Source: Halichondria panicea
Lineage: Eukaryota > Porifera > Demospongiae > Suberitida > Halichondriidae
Length of the DNA stretch: 64,000 bases
NCBI RefSeq assembly: GCF_963675165.1
Contig: NC_087380.1
Span: 1,541,803-1,605,802 of the forward strand
Direction: 5' to 3'
Shown here: one piece after another, positions 46,924 through 56,631 of the stretch
How the letters are laid out: every line of letters starts with the position of its first letter
Numbering within the stretch: position 1 is the first letter of the stretch
The notes under the pieces: model-generated
Seen by the model: the letters and a program-made list of their open reading frames with translations, nothing else
The model's database searches: none
What the model was told of the DNA's origin: nothing
Made by a program: the position numbers and the translations under genes

Positions 46924-46955
46924 GTGGGTGGGTAAGTATCGTTAATGGAACAAAA
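46924..46955 (+). promoter_or_regulatory. Shared 5' element, copy 7 (truncated right half)
   Basis: GTGGGTGGGTAAGTATCGTT then AATGGAACAAA. The ACTTCCAAACAGA half is replaced by different sequence. It lies 31 bp before the receptor F start codon. Receptor G has the same variant. Confidence 0.55.
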
Positions 46956-46985
46956 CTGTGGTGAAGACTTGGAGGTTGCATGCAA

Positions 46986-48561
46986 ATGGCTCAAGGTGTT
47001 CAGCTTCTGCTGCTGTTGTTATTGTGTGCTGTGTACACCTGCTGGGGACAAGGTACTATTTTGTTGATAAGCTATTTCTAGCATTTAGTTCCTTTAGTCT
47101 GTTAGTGTATTAAATCCTGTTCCATTTTTATAATCTCTTGTACTTACACACCTATCTTACCACTGCTTTAGCCACATGCTCTGATAATCTCCCGGCCCTC
47201 ACCAATGGATCTGTAACCTATACTAATGGACAAGCTAACAATAGGCCAGTGGGTGCTACAGCTACTTACACCTGTATTGGTGGCTACACTCTGGTTGGAG
47301 TGTCAGTAAGAACCTGTGAGAGTGATGGAGAGTGGAGCTCAGTAGCAGCTCCAGTGTGTCAGCGTAAGGAATGACTGAATGTGTAGTACCGGGGCATATT
47401 ACTAGAATGTTTTGCTGGTGAAAAAAAACTTTTGCGAATGAGCCACATCAGCAGAAAAGTTGACCCTTTGCGATCTAACTATTGCGTTCTGACAAGGATC
47501 ATGTGCATTTACTAGGTTTTGCGGATTATTGTTGCGAAGTGATCAACCATCGCAAAGTTCACAAATGTTTGATACTCGCAAAACATTCTAGCAATACGGT
47601 AACGTGTACGTTGAGTGTACCTGATCCCATAGTGATAACCTGTTCTGACCTGCCCTCACTGACTAATGGGATCATCATCTATGGTGGTGCTGGATCCAAT
47701 AACAGCAGACCAGTAGACACTGTGGCCATCTATACTTGTGAGGCTGGCTACACTCTCACTGACGTCAGCACCAGGACTTGTGGGAGTGATGGAGTGTGGA
47801 ATGGGTTTGCTTCAAATTGTTGGCGTAAAAGTGGAATGGACTTTGTAATGTTTGTTTGTTGAGTGTATCGTCTCCCTAACATAGCTAACTGCCCTGACTT
47901 ACCCTCACTGGCCAATGGGATGATTATGTACAGTGCTGGATCCAGTAACGACAGACCTTTCAGCTCTAGTGCTGTGCACACGTGCAACACTGGCTACACT
48001 CTCACTGGATATACTCTCACTGAAGGTACCACCAGTAGAGTATGTGTGAGTAGAGGGAAATGGAGTCAGTCAACTCTAACTTGTGAAGGTGATCTCTGTA
48101 ACTCTTGTACAGTTTGTGTTTATACGCATAAACCCGAATTATTGTGTGAATCAAATGTTTGGTTGTGAAGTGAACGTAGTTATGCAGAGGTGTATAGGAT
48201 GTTTTTGTGTAGGGGTATATATATGTTGTGTGTGTGGAGCTGATCGACAGATCATGGAGTAGTTCAGCTCTTACTTGTCAATGTGCACAATGCTCTAATA
48301 ACAGACTTGAGTAAATAGAACATTCAGTGTGCAGGTATATAGATATGTCCATTTGCTCTGCTTATACTGTTGTCTGTGACTGAAGTTATCACTATACCTC
48401 TGCAAGTAAGGGAACTATTATATAGATTGTTAGGTACGTAGGTCCTTGTGGGTTGTCTCATGCATTCCATCACAGCCACTATACTGACGAGAGCTCTCTC
48501 TGTCAGAGTGACAACAATCATAGTGCTGTGGTGGGAGGAGTGGTGGCCCTGGTAGCAGTGC
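46986..48561 (+). pseudogene. Receptor F: signal peptide and three sushi exons, 3' end lost
   Basis: Exons: 46986-47052 (signal peptide MAQGVQLLLLLLLCAVYTCW), 47172-47363, 47633-47824 and 47885-48088 (sushi). After these come decayed pieces: a sushi end (near 48235-48290), a linker-like stretch near 48377, and a transmembrane exon from about 48476 that stops abruptly at 48561 (GCCCTGGTAGCAGTG) and continues into unrelated sequence. At 48771 similarity to the sister copy G ends where a dispersed repeat begins, so the downstream exons still present in G are missing. At best the product is a truncated secreted protein. Confidence 0.75.
47387..47601 (+). mobile_element. MITE, TACCGTATTACTA family, intron of receptor F
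   Basis: The ends TACCGGGGCATATTACTAGA and CATTCTAGCAATACGGTA pair as imperfect inverted repeats. The interior is typical (TTGCGAATGAGCCACATCAG). Receptor B has the corresponding intron (5289-5336) without the insertion. Confidence 0.85.
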
Positions 48562-48770
48562 AGAATCTATTATTTAATACTGATAATTTACACCAAATTT
48601 GCTAGAATTAATCTCAGGGAATGTAATTATTCGACTACCTTCCTCAGCACCCACTTAAAAAACCTTCCTACACCTCTGGAATATTATTATTATTGCGTTA
48701 CTTCTGTATTTTAAAAATTTCAGCCATCTCACACCCTACACAGCGGACACTTATTAAATTTCTTGTATTA

Positions 48771-49165
48771 AACAGGTTATAGTGTCATTGTCGACGAGCT
48801 GATGATGGCAGCACCAAGTTCTCTAGCTCACACTCTTCACTTCATATTAATGATGATACTATAGTCTACCTAGATCTTTAATACCAAATATACCTCTTCC
48901 CTTGTTGTTCAGTCTTCAGAATAATGTTTTCTAAGCTTCAGAGAAGAGAGAAGCTTCAGCTAAGAGCCATTCCATTAATAATAAAACGGGAACTGGCTTC
49001 TAGTACACGATAGTACACGAATATAAATGTCACGAAAGTGAACGAGAATATCCATTCGTCAGAATCTAACGAACGACTGACGCATGCGCAGACAACTAGT
49101 ACCAGGCCTAGTTGTTCGCCTAACCGTTATAAAAGCGAAAACTCGGCCTGGGATCGAGGCTAGGG
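48771..49165 (+). repeat. Dispersed repeat R1, forward copy
   Basis: Contains TTATAGTGTCATTGTCGACG, CAAGTTCTCTAGCTCACACT, GCTTCAGAGAAGAGAGAAGC, a GCGCATGCGCAGACAACTAG-like word near 49083 and CCTGGGATCGAGGCTAG. The whole segment occurs in reverse orientation at 55320-55800, and its last ~85 bp again at 56316-56402. Confidence 0.8.
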
Positions 49166-49610
49166 CCTGGTGAACTTTCTATGTAGAAGTTGGTCGACAC
49201 GCCGAAGATTTCTTGGCGTGTTAACCGCTGCGGTCAATTGGAAGCAAAAAGAAGGAAAAGAGGTTATGCAAAGCAGCATACGGTAAAGCTGACTGTGTGT
49301 GTGTGTCTGTCTGTGTGTCTGTCTGTCTGTGTGTGTGTCTGTTCCAGCTGTAACTGCTCAACGGTTGCAATGCGACGAAAGCTAACAGCTTCTATAGGCT
49401 TCTAGCCACGTTCTCTTGGATTTTGATTCGTGGATTAGCAAACTAAAGCTTCTTCCTCGAGTTATGGCTAGTTTGACTCACATTGAAGGCTGTTACAGTC
49501 TCTTCAGAATCTTTTATAGCATCATCTGTCCGCACAAACTTTCTATTCAACATATGAGTTAGCCTTGCACTAAAGCGCTAGCTTTTTGTTAGCTACAATA
49601 CTCAGAAAAT
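49166..49610 (+). repeat. Dispersed repeat, partner of 17240-17745
   Basis: Begins GGGCCTGGTGAACTTTCTAT; this word is also found near 61950. Continues with a TG/CTGT microsatellite (about 49285-49342), then matches 17478-17740. Confidence 0.7.
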
Positions 49611-50042
49611 ATCTGTTAAAACAGCTAGCTAGTAGCCATTGATCTCTTTGGACACACCCTTTAATTATTCCTGTGGATGTAATGCGCATGCGCACTAATT
49701 CCCCACGTGTGAGAAAATAATATCCAAGATCCAGATCCTCCGCAGAATCATCTTTGTCTTGAGGGCCTGGTAAGCCACAAAACACTACCATATAACAATA
49801 TAATAAAGATAACAATATGCATATACACAGGTCTAGATATTATATACACTGAACTACAGATCCTGGAAGAATCAATTTTCTTCTTTCTTGAGGTCCTGGT
49901 AAGCCACATAATACAATAAATAATAACAACAATAGATGCATGTAAATAAGTCTTTTCTTCTCAGTGACTTTATATAGATAAGCTAACTTTAATATTATAA
50001 AAACTAATATAATACTAATACTTTTGAGCGAAAGCAAAAACA
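49611..50042. other. Noncoding stretch with a small tandem repeat
   Basis: Two imperfect ~115-bp units (around 49730-49830 and 49850-49950) share CTTGAGG, CCTGGTAAGCCACA and ATGCATAT-type words. No gene is supported. Confidence 0.4.
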
Positions 50043-51719
50043 TGGCGAGAGGATCAGTGGACCAAAGTGGCCAACTTGAATTTAGCACTGTGACCACAGA
50101 ATCTGAAATTAGCTTTTGGCTATCAGCTCAGCTTTCAGTCAGTACAGTGGACCTAGGTGGCCAAGTTGAATTTAGCACTGTGACCACAGAATCTAATGCG
50201 TATGAAATTAGATTTTGACTATAAAATTATATCAGCTCAGCTTTCAGCTTTTGGCTTATCAGCTATCAGTGAACCAGATCAGATCATCACGCTGAATTTT
50301 GCATAGAAATTAACTTTTCGCGTTTTCGCAAGCAGCAAATTAAATCAGCTAAGGCTGTAGCTAGCTATCAGCTCTCTGCATGGCTATATATCTCGCTGGC
50401 CAGTCCCACATCTAGTTTGACCACGGCCAGTCCCACATCTAGTTTGACCACGCCCTCCTAATGAGGCTGCAACATTACTGCTAGGATTTTCTAATCATTA
50501 ATTTTTTTATGCATCCATGACATAATAATTACATCAAAAATCAATCCATAACTTATTAATTAATTAGTATACGTAATTACCAAGTATCGTAATCTAGGGC
50601 GACAGGTTCTTAGTGAATCTGAATAAAGTTAAGTATGGCATGAAGGGAATGCTTATTGTCACACATCAGTTTGGTGTACTTCCAACATAATGATTAATAC
50701 TCAGCTAGTTCAACCTGCAAACGTTTGTTTGTTTGATCACCTTAATTAAGGTTGTTCCTGGGATAAGGGCGTGTAAAGGGTGAATTTGCCTCACCACACT
50801 GCACGTTCCAGTCTCAATCAAGCAATACTCGACATGGGGACATGAGGAGCCTAAATCAAATCACCTATCGCTGCAGGTCACACATACATAGGTGGTTTGA
50901 TTTAGGCTCCTCCTGTCCCAACTGTCGAGTATTGCTTGATTGAGACTGTGACGTGCAGTGTGGTGGAGCAAATTCACCCTGTACACGCCCTTATTTCCCA
51001 GGAAAAACCTTAAGGTGGTCAAACAAACAACAAACATTGAACAGTTGCAGGTTGAGTATTAATCATTGTGTTGGAAGATATCTGTATACACCGAACTGAT
51101 GTGTGACAATATCCCTTCAAGATGCCATACACTTAACTTTATCCAGATTCACTAAGAACCTATCACCCTAGATTACGATACTTGGTAATACTTTATTGAG
51201 TTATGGATTGATTTTTGATATGTCATGGATGCATAAAAAATTGAAAGTCACATGGTTAGGTTAAAATCCTAGTATAGTTAATGTTAGCAGCCTCATTTTA
51301 ATTTAATTGGGGGGCGTTGCCAGACTAGATGTGGGACTGGCCATGCAGAGAGCCGATAGCTAGCAGAGGAGGTACGACATCCGCGTGTCAAAGGAAACGT
51401 TTTAGACACACATTCCTTAGGTCAAAGTTCAGCGTGATGATCTGATCTGGTTCACTGATAGCTGATAAGCCAAAAGCTGAATGCTGAGCTGATAGTCAAA
51501 ATCTAATTTCATATGCATTAGATTCTGTGGACACAGTGCTAAATTCAACTTGGCCACTTAGGTCCACTGTATACTGACTGAAAGCTGATAGCTGATAGGT
51601 GAAAGCTGAGCTGATAAGCCAAAAGCTGAAAGCTAAGCTGATAGCCAAAAGCTAATTTCAGATTCTGTGGTCACAGTGCTAAATTCAAGTTGGCCACTTT
51701 GGTCCACTGATCCGAGAGG
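50043..51719. mobile_element. 1.7-kb foldback palindrome
   Basis: Left and right halves are inverted copies of each other over about 800 bp, centred near 50880. Matching pairs: GATCAGTGGACCAAAGTGGC (50052) with GCCACTTTGGTCCACTGATC (51694); GCAATACTCGACA with TGTCGAGTATTGC; GAGGAGCCTAAATCAAATCA with the mirrored TGGTTTGATTTAGGCTCCTC. Within each arm, the words AAGCTGA, GATAGC and AGCCAAAAGCTGA are repeated. No open frame of interest. Confidence 0.9.
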
Positions 51720-51749
51720 CATCAGCACAGCGCCAGCTTGAACACTAGT

Positions 51750-52423
51750 TTATGCTGTAAGACTATAATCCCAGAAGATCACAGAAAGAGAGAGAAGTTC
51801 CATGGGTAGTTGTACAGAAGCAAGAGCTTAGTTGTAGATATTTAGCTTCAATGATGTCTCCTACTAGATCTATACCTGAAACCAGCATTCTATATTCAAG
51901 TGGCAGTACTGCAAACAAGATTTGATTTGCATCTTTTGCTCTGAGAACTGAATCCATGCCATTGAGAACCTTGAAACTCAAACATAGCATGCCTAGTTTA
52001 AGCTCAGTCTAGGTCTTTCTAGTGACTCTGAGTAGTTGCTATAGCCTCTCTCCTTCTTGCATGTGTAGATCCATCCTGATTTAAGCACTGAGCACCGAGG
52101 ACTCTCAGTCTCAACTACATAATTTATTTGCAGAACTCTGGTTTTCACATTACTCTGGTTTTCACATTATTGTAACCACACTGTGGTCATCAACCATGAA
52201 TAATATTATTTGTGACCACTATTTACTATCACCCTCATCTTGCCCTCATGATAGGAAGTTCTCCAGACCCAATTTTTAATCGGGACTGGTGCGAGACTAG
52301 TGTTCACTAGCACTAGTGTTTTCTCTTTTGGCCTATTAACAAAAGATGTCACTAAAAGCGGCCATTGTGATACTGGTAGTTCTGCTGGTGACCTTGTCTT
52401 TGTCAAGTGGTGAGTGGTTGGTG
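51750..52423 (+). repeat. Duplicated promoter/signal-peptide block, copy 1 (partner 62062-62709)
   Basis: A 670-bp block ending just after a signal-peptide exon is about 97% identical to 62062-62709. The two differ by a few small indels (TTGTCTTTGTCAAG versus TTGTCAAG). The minus-strand open frame in both copies is explained by DNA-level duplication and is not taken as a gene. Confidence 0.9.
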
Positions 52424-54803
52424 ATTGTGATGGAGAAAATGTTGTTTATGGAGAGCCCAAATTTTGTCGCCTATTTGGGAGGTAATCATATTTTTTTATC
52501 ATTGATATAAATATAAAAGCGTGAGGTTTTGTCTTCATCCTGCAGATCAGATAACAGGTGAGAACATTGGTAGCAATGTGACTGTGTACTGGTCCAAGGT
52601 GGTGCAGCCATGTGTCATTACCTCAACCAGATGGGCCGCCATATTTGGTAACCATGGTGAGTTGAAACCTGTTTTTCTCAAGTGTGTTAGTTGCATGTTT
52701 TCAGTTTGTTAAGATTTTCACTCATTCAGATGATTTAAGTGCGTCCGGTGGTACAAGAAAAGACCTTCTGTCGTTTGATACGAAATATACACTCTCCTAT
52801 TCTCAGTTTGGGCCCGGTGAGTGATCACATGACGATCACATGACAGTATGAAGTATATATCCCCTTCTTTTAGTCGAACCTTCACGGACTTACAAACTAC
52901 TATCTCCTAATCTTCAGCACAGAAACAGCCAAAGTATAATTACCCGAGGCGCGTGGGCGGCCACGGGTATAGTAGTCTGTTGGTTTGTTTGTTTGTTTGT
53001 TTGTCTGTTTGTCACGAGTGTATCTACTCACCTGGATGCCACAGCACTGCGTTTACAGCATGGATAGCCTTCACACAACAATATCTTGGTTTAAATAGTG
53101 ACAGATTGTGATGTTAAAGCTTCTTTGTCGAGCAAAAGCTAAGAAGCTTGAACAAGCTTGTGACTGGGTCTGCTTATCTGGATGCTCTAGCACTGCGTTT
53201 ACAGCATGGGTAGCCTCCACATAACAAGTCAGTACTTCTAATAGTGGCAGCTTTCGGTGTTAAAGCTTCTTTGTCTAATAAAAGCGAGCAAAATGTAGCT
53301 TGAACAGAACTTGCGCATGCGTTACTTATAACTGAAGTGATCCTGTACCAGGTCCAGAAACAATGGAACAGGGTCACTAAAGTAGAAAGCTGTATATACC
53401 AGGAACAATGGAACAGGGTCACTAAAGTAGAAAGCTTGCTTTAGCTGACTGGGATCCATACAGGACAGACCTGGAGCCATACTTCTCTGAGACTCTAGGC
53501 TTCTTTGCTGTGATCCTAATCCACAGTGCATATTATCTATAGTACTACTTGTTCTCAAATGTTTCAGCATGCCTCCAGTCTGGTTTAGTTTTATTGCTCC
53601 TGAGTTGCTGTGCAAGTCATGCATGATGATGATAACAACATCACTATAATTATGCTATATCATGTCACCAGCCGAGGGTTTGCACTTCAGTGCTCTAGTT
53701 TATTATAGGAGTTAGTTTGATTTAGATACCTGTATAAAACAGTATTGTATTGGATTACATACCTGTATTGATGTCATGTGACATACTGTGTAGACGCCCT
53801 CCTGAATACTGTACATGCTCGACAGTGGAGGAGGGAGTTACCAGGAGCTGGTGTATGACGATCAAATCAAATGGTGAGTCTTCACTTATACGATAATTAT
53901 GTGTTAAGATAATCTCCATCTTCTTCTAGGGTTGTGGATACGTCCAGTGAACTAACTGCCAAATATGGAGACATTCCTGCCATTGCCTTTTTCCATATCC
54001 CAAGGTAAATACCATTACCTTATAGTGTTCTCATAATACTGTGTTTTGTTTGACCCCTCTCCCCTTACCTGTGTGCATGTCACTGTCCCTACCCCCCTTG
54101 CAGTACTGGATACCAGAAGGTCTACTACCCTAACTTGTGTCAAGTCACTGCCAACGATACCGTCTCTCCACAGACACAGGCAAACAGTGAGTGTGTTCCT
54201 ATCTCTAGTCTCATCCCCACACCCAATATATTCGCTCTCATTAACTGCCTAGAGGCCTGTGTAGGAGGCTAAAAAAAGACTGACTTCAAAATATAATTTA
54301 TAACACATTAATTTTATTCCCCCCCCCCCACACGCACACACATTGTAGAGTTGATATCGACTCTGTTTGCTCAGGCCAATGTACGCATGACTGTGGTGGG
54401 TCATAACTATGGCAACGACTGGTGCTGTCCCGTCCTAGGCTCAGATCACATGATCTGCTACGCCAGACACACTGGCTATGGGGGCTATGGAACGTGAGCT
54501 AGTACACAGTAGTACAACTATGATCAATCTCTGTACATCACTTTGACCTAACAATTACGCCCTTTTGGTCATTTCATGCATTAATTTTGCCTCTGTTTAT
54601 CCTACTGGGCTGGCCCTGCCCAGTTGGTGTGATATACATGTAGCACAATTAATAGTTTTCAGTTAGTTAAGTACTGCATGATTACATAAGTCTGAATGCC
54701 TTACACCCCCTCTAGGTGGATGAGGGGATCACGTGTGTTGGTACTCACGGAGCAGGGACAGTACAGCACTTACGTCAGGATGGAAGATGGCAGGGTCATC
54801 TGA
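52346..54803 (+). pseudogene. Chimeric, truncated purple-acid-phosphatase-like (DCR2/PAP29 type) metallophosphoesterase
   Basis: Exons: 52346-52409 (signal peptide MSLKAAIVILVVLLVTLSLS), 52546-52656, 52730-52816, 53794-53873, 53930-54004, 54104-54186, 54349-54493 and 54716-54803. The body follows the DCR2/PAP29 family: GDQITGEN (metal motif II), GNHD (motif III), MLDSGGGSYQ, PAIAFFHIP, VVGHNYGNDWCCPV, CYARHTGYGGYG and RGSRVLVLTE to a stop. Three problems are visible. The N-terminal DxH motif and everything before motif II are absent, because the signal exon (phase 1) joins directly to the motif II exon. The usual GHxH is GHNY. Exon 53794-53873 is 80 bp and has one extra base near CTGAATACTGTAC that breaks frame. 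An active phosphatase is unlikely. All other junctions are in phase. Confidence 0.75.
52817..53793. repeat. Repeat-filled intron of the phosphatase-like gene
   Basis: Contains CCCGAGGCGCGTGGGCGGCC followed by a (GTTT)n run, two imperfect direct repeats of about 140 bp (around 53025 and 53165, sharing GCACTGCGTTTACAGCATGG and GTTAAAGCTTCTTTGTC), and a 45-bp tandem duplication (GGAACAGGGTCACTAAAGTA) at 53345-53440. Confidence 0.65.
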
Positions 54804-54901
54804 TCCATAATTATGGACTAATACATGACTGTTAGTATTTATAGCTACACTGATCAATTCTCTGGATGAAGTTCATAATTTGCAAATGATATTTCAAATA
54901 G

Positions 54902-56109
54902 TAACCGATCTTCGCCAGATACCTATAATCGGCGGCTATTGCTCGAAGCACAAGACGATTTTGCTAACTACATGGACCTACAGATGGGTAAGAAAGTAAC
55001 AGCTACCAAAAATTTAGAAAGAATAACTCGACTGGTGGTCATGAGAAGTGAGCTGCCGAATTGATCAATTGTCGTCAGTGAGACATTTATCTCCGTCTTT
55101 GCACACTTACTAAGCACTGAAACTACCAACACTAAACAATACTTCTTGGCACAACTCTAACTAGTGAGCACTACTTGCAGCAGATCGAGCCCCACCCAGC
55201 TAGGCATGACAAAAATGTTGCAAATAATGCTGATTCAGCAATAATTATGCACATACCGTATTCTAGTGTGTAATTTTCGTGGGGCAAAATATTCGTGGTT
55301 TTCGTGGTTGGAGGTCTGACCTAGCCTCGATCCCAGGCCGAGTTTTCGCTTTTATAACGGTTAGGCGAACAACTGGGCCTGGTACTAGTTGTCTGCGCAT
55401 GCGTCAGTCGTTCGTCAGATTCTGACAAATGGATATTCTTGTTCACTTTCGTGACATTTATATTTGTGTACTATCGTGTACTAGAAGTCAGTTCCCGTTT
55501 TATCATTATTTGGAATGGCTCTTAGCTGAAGCTTCTCTCTTCTCTGAAGCTTATTCTGAAGACTGAACAACAAGGGAAGAGGTATAAAGCTTTGTCAAGC
55601 TTGTTAAGGTCAGATATTTTTGTGTGGGCCCTATGGCCGGCTATGCTATCAAGTCTTGTTCATGTTTGGCAAGAATGTAGGTAGACTATAGTTTCATCAT
55701 TAATATGGTGGATCAAGTGAAGAGTGTGAGCTAGAGAACTTGGTGCTGCCATCATCAGCTCGTCGACAATGACACTATAACCGAGAAATTTAATATGTAT
55801 AGATCTACACGTATTTAAAATGTCTACTTCTCTGTACAGGAGCAATGGCTAATATCCAGCTATCTCAACAGTGCTCCTCTTGGCTATACTAACGGACGAG
55901 ACTGGACAGTTTGAGGTAAGGGTTTAACCGTCTTTGGTTTCTTTTAATATTGTCCTATACTCACAGACACAGGACTGGAGTATGACCTGCTCATTCGAGC
56001 GTTGCTGGGTAGCTCAGAGACATCAAGAGAATCTACGTTTTCTCAAGCAATGAGTTACGAGTTGGGGCCTAGAATCAGAGAAGTCCAGCAGCCTGCTAAA
56101 TCTTTTTGA
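54902..56109 (+). pseudogene. Unrecognised gene remnant, three exon-like segments
   Basis: Open segments bounded by plausible splice signals: 54902-54987 (RSSPDTYNRRLLLEAQDDFA then NYMDLQM), about 55842-55912 (EQWLISSYLNSAPLGYTNGR then DWTV and a TGA) and about 55968-56109 (GLEYDLLIRALLGSSETSRE then STFSQAMSYELGPRIREVQQ, stop). Amino-acid composition looks coding, but the first junction does not keep frame and the second segment has an internal stop. The R1 repeat lies between the first and second segments. I do not recognise the family. Confidence 0.35.
55320..55800 (-). repeat. Dispersed repeat R1, inverted copy
   Basis: Reverse complement of 48771-49165 (CTAGCCTCGATCCCAGGCCG, ACTAGTTGTCTGCGCATGCG, GCTGAAGCTTCTCTCTTCTC, AGCTCGTCGACAATGACACT), with an extra stretch in the middle (about 55580-55665). 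Confidence 0.8.
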
Positions 56110-56315
56110 AACGTAATTTGAAGGCATTCAATCATCCTGAAGTTGCCCTGGGTCACTGTAATTGTGCTGCAGCACAACTGGCAACTCCCCAGGCCTTTGT
56201 GAAGCAGCTCCCTATGTGCATCTTTTGTGTACTCACTCTGTGCATTTTCTGTGTACAAATTTCTATTATTGATTTATTAAATATTTTTGCCGACCACAAA
56301 TATACAATGAAAATT

Positions 56316-56402
56316 TGACGCATGCGCAGACAACTAGTACCAGGCCCAGTTGTTCGCCTAACCGTTATAAAAGCGAAAACTTGGCCTGGGATCGAGGCTA
56401 GT
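56316..56402 (+). repeat. Dispersed repeat R1, terminal fragment
   Basis: GACGCATGCGCAGACAACTA through CCTGGGATCGAGGCTAG, matching 49079-49165 in the same orientation. The sequence up to receptor H (56403-56631) shows no gene. Confidence 0.8.
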
Positions 56403-56631
56403 CCCCAATGGTGTCCGTTTTATGGAGGTTCCACTGTAGTCGGGCGCCGCCGCCCTCTACCGTTGTTCTTCAAGGAGGGCGGCGACGCTCGACTAGGCAC
56501 CGGATCTGCACCGGATATGGAAACGCCCTAATTTTATATTATTTTCCTAAGCTAACCCGAACCCCTCCCCCTTCAAAATTACATCCGGTGCCGTATATGC
56601 CACCTGACGTACCTGTCTCAAGTAGCAAGCA

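Larger units (their letters stand above)
45632..48770 (+). repeat. Segmental duplication, copy 1 (partner 57276-60470)
   Basis: The 3' end of receptor E, the intergenic region and receptor F with its MITE and decayed exons are repeated almost base for base at 57276-60470 (3' end of H, intergenic region, G). Similarity ends at CACAGCGGACAC in both copies. The linker-exon region of H is absent from this copy. Confidence 0.85.

Noticed and set aside
49735-49950. Minus-strand GPQ-containing exon pair resembling collagen
   Set aside because: Only two short imperfect units with no Gly-X-Y run. Better explained as a small tandem repeat.
51763-51990. Minus-strand open frame repeated at 62075-62302
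   Set aside because: Both copies lie in a DNA duplication of about 97% identity, so conservation of the frame is not evidence of coding. No domain is recognisable.
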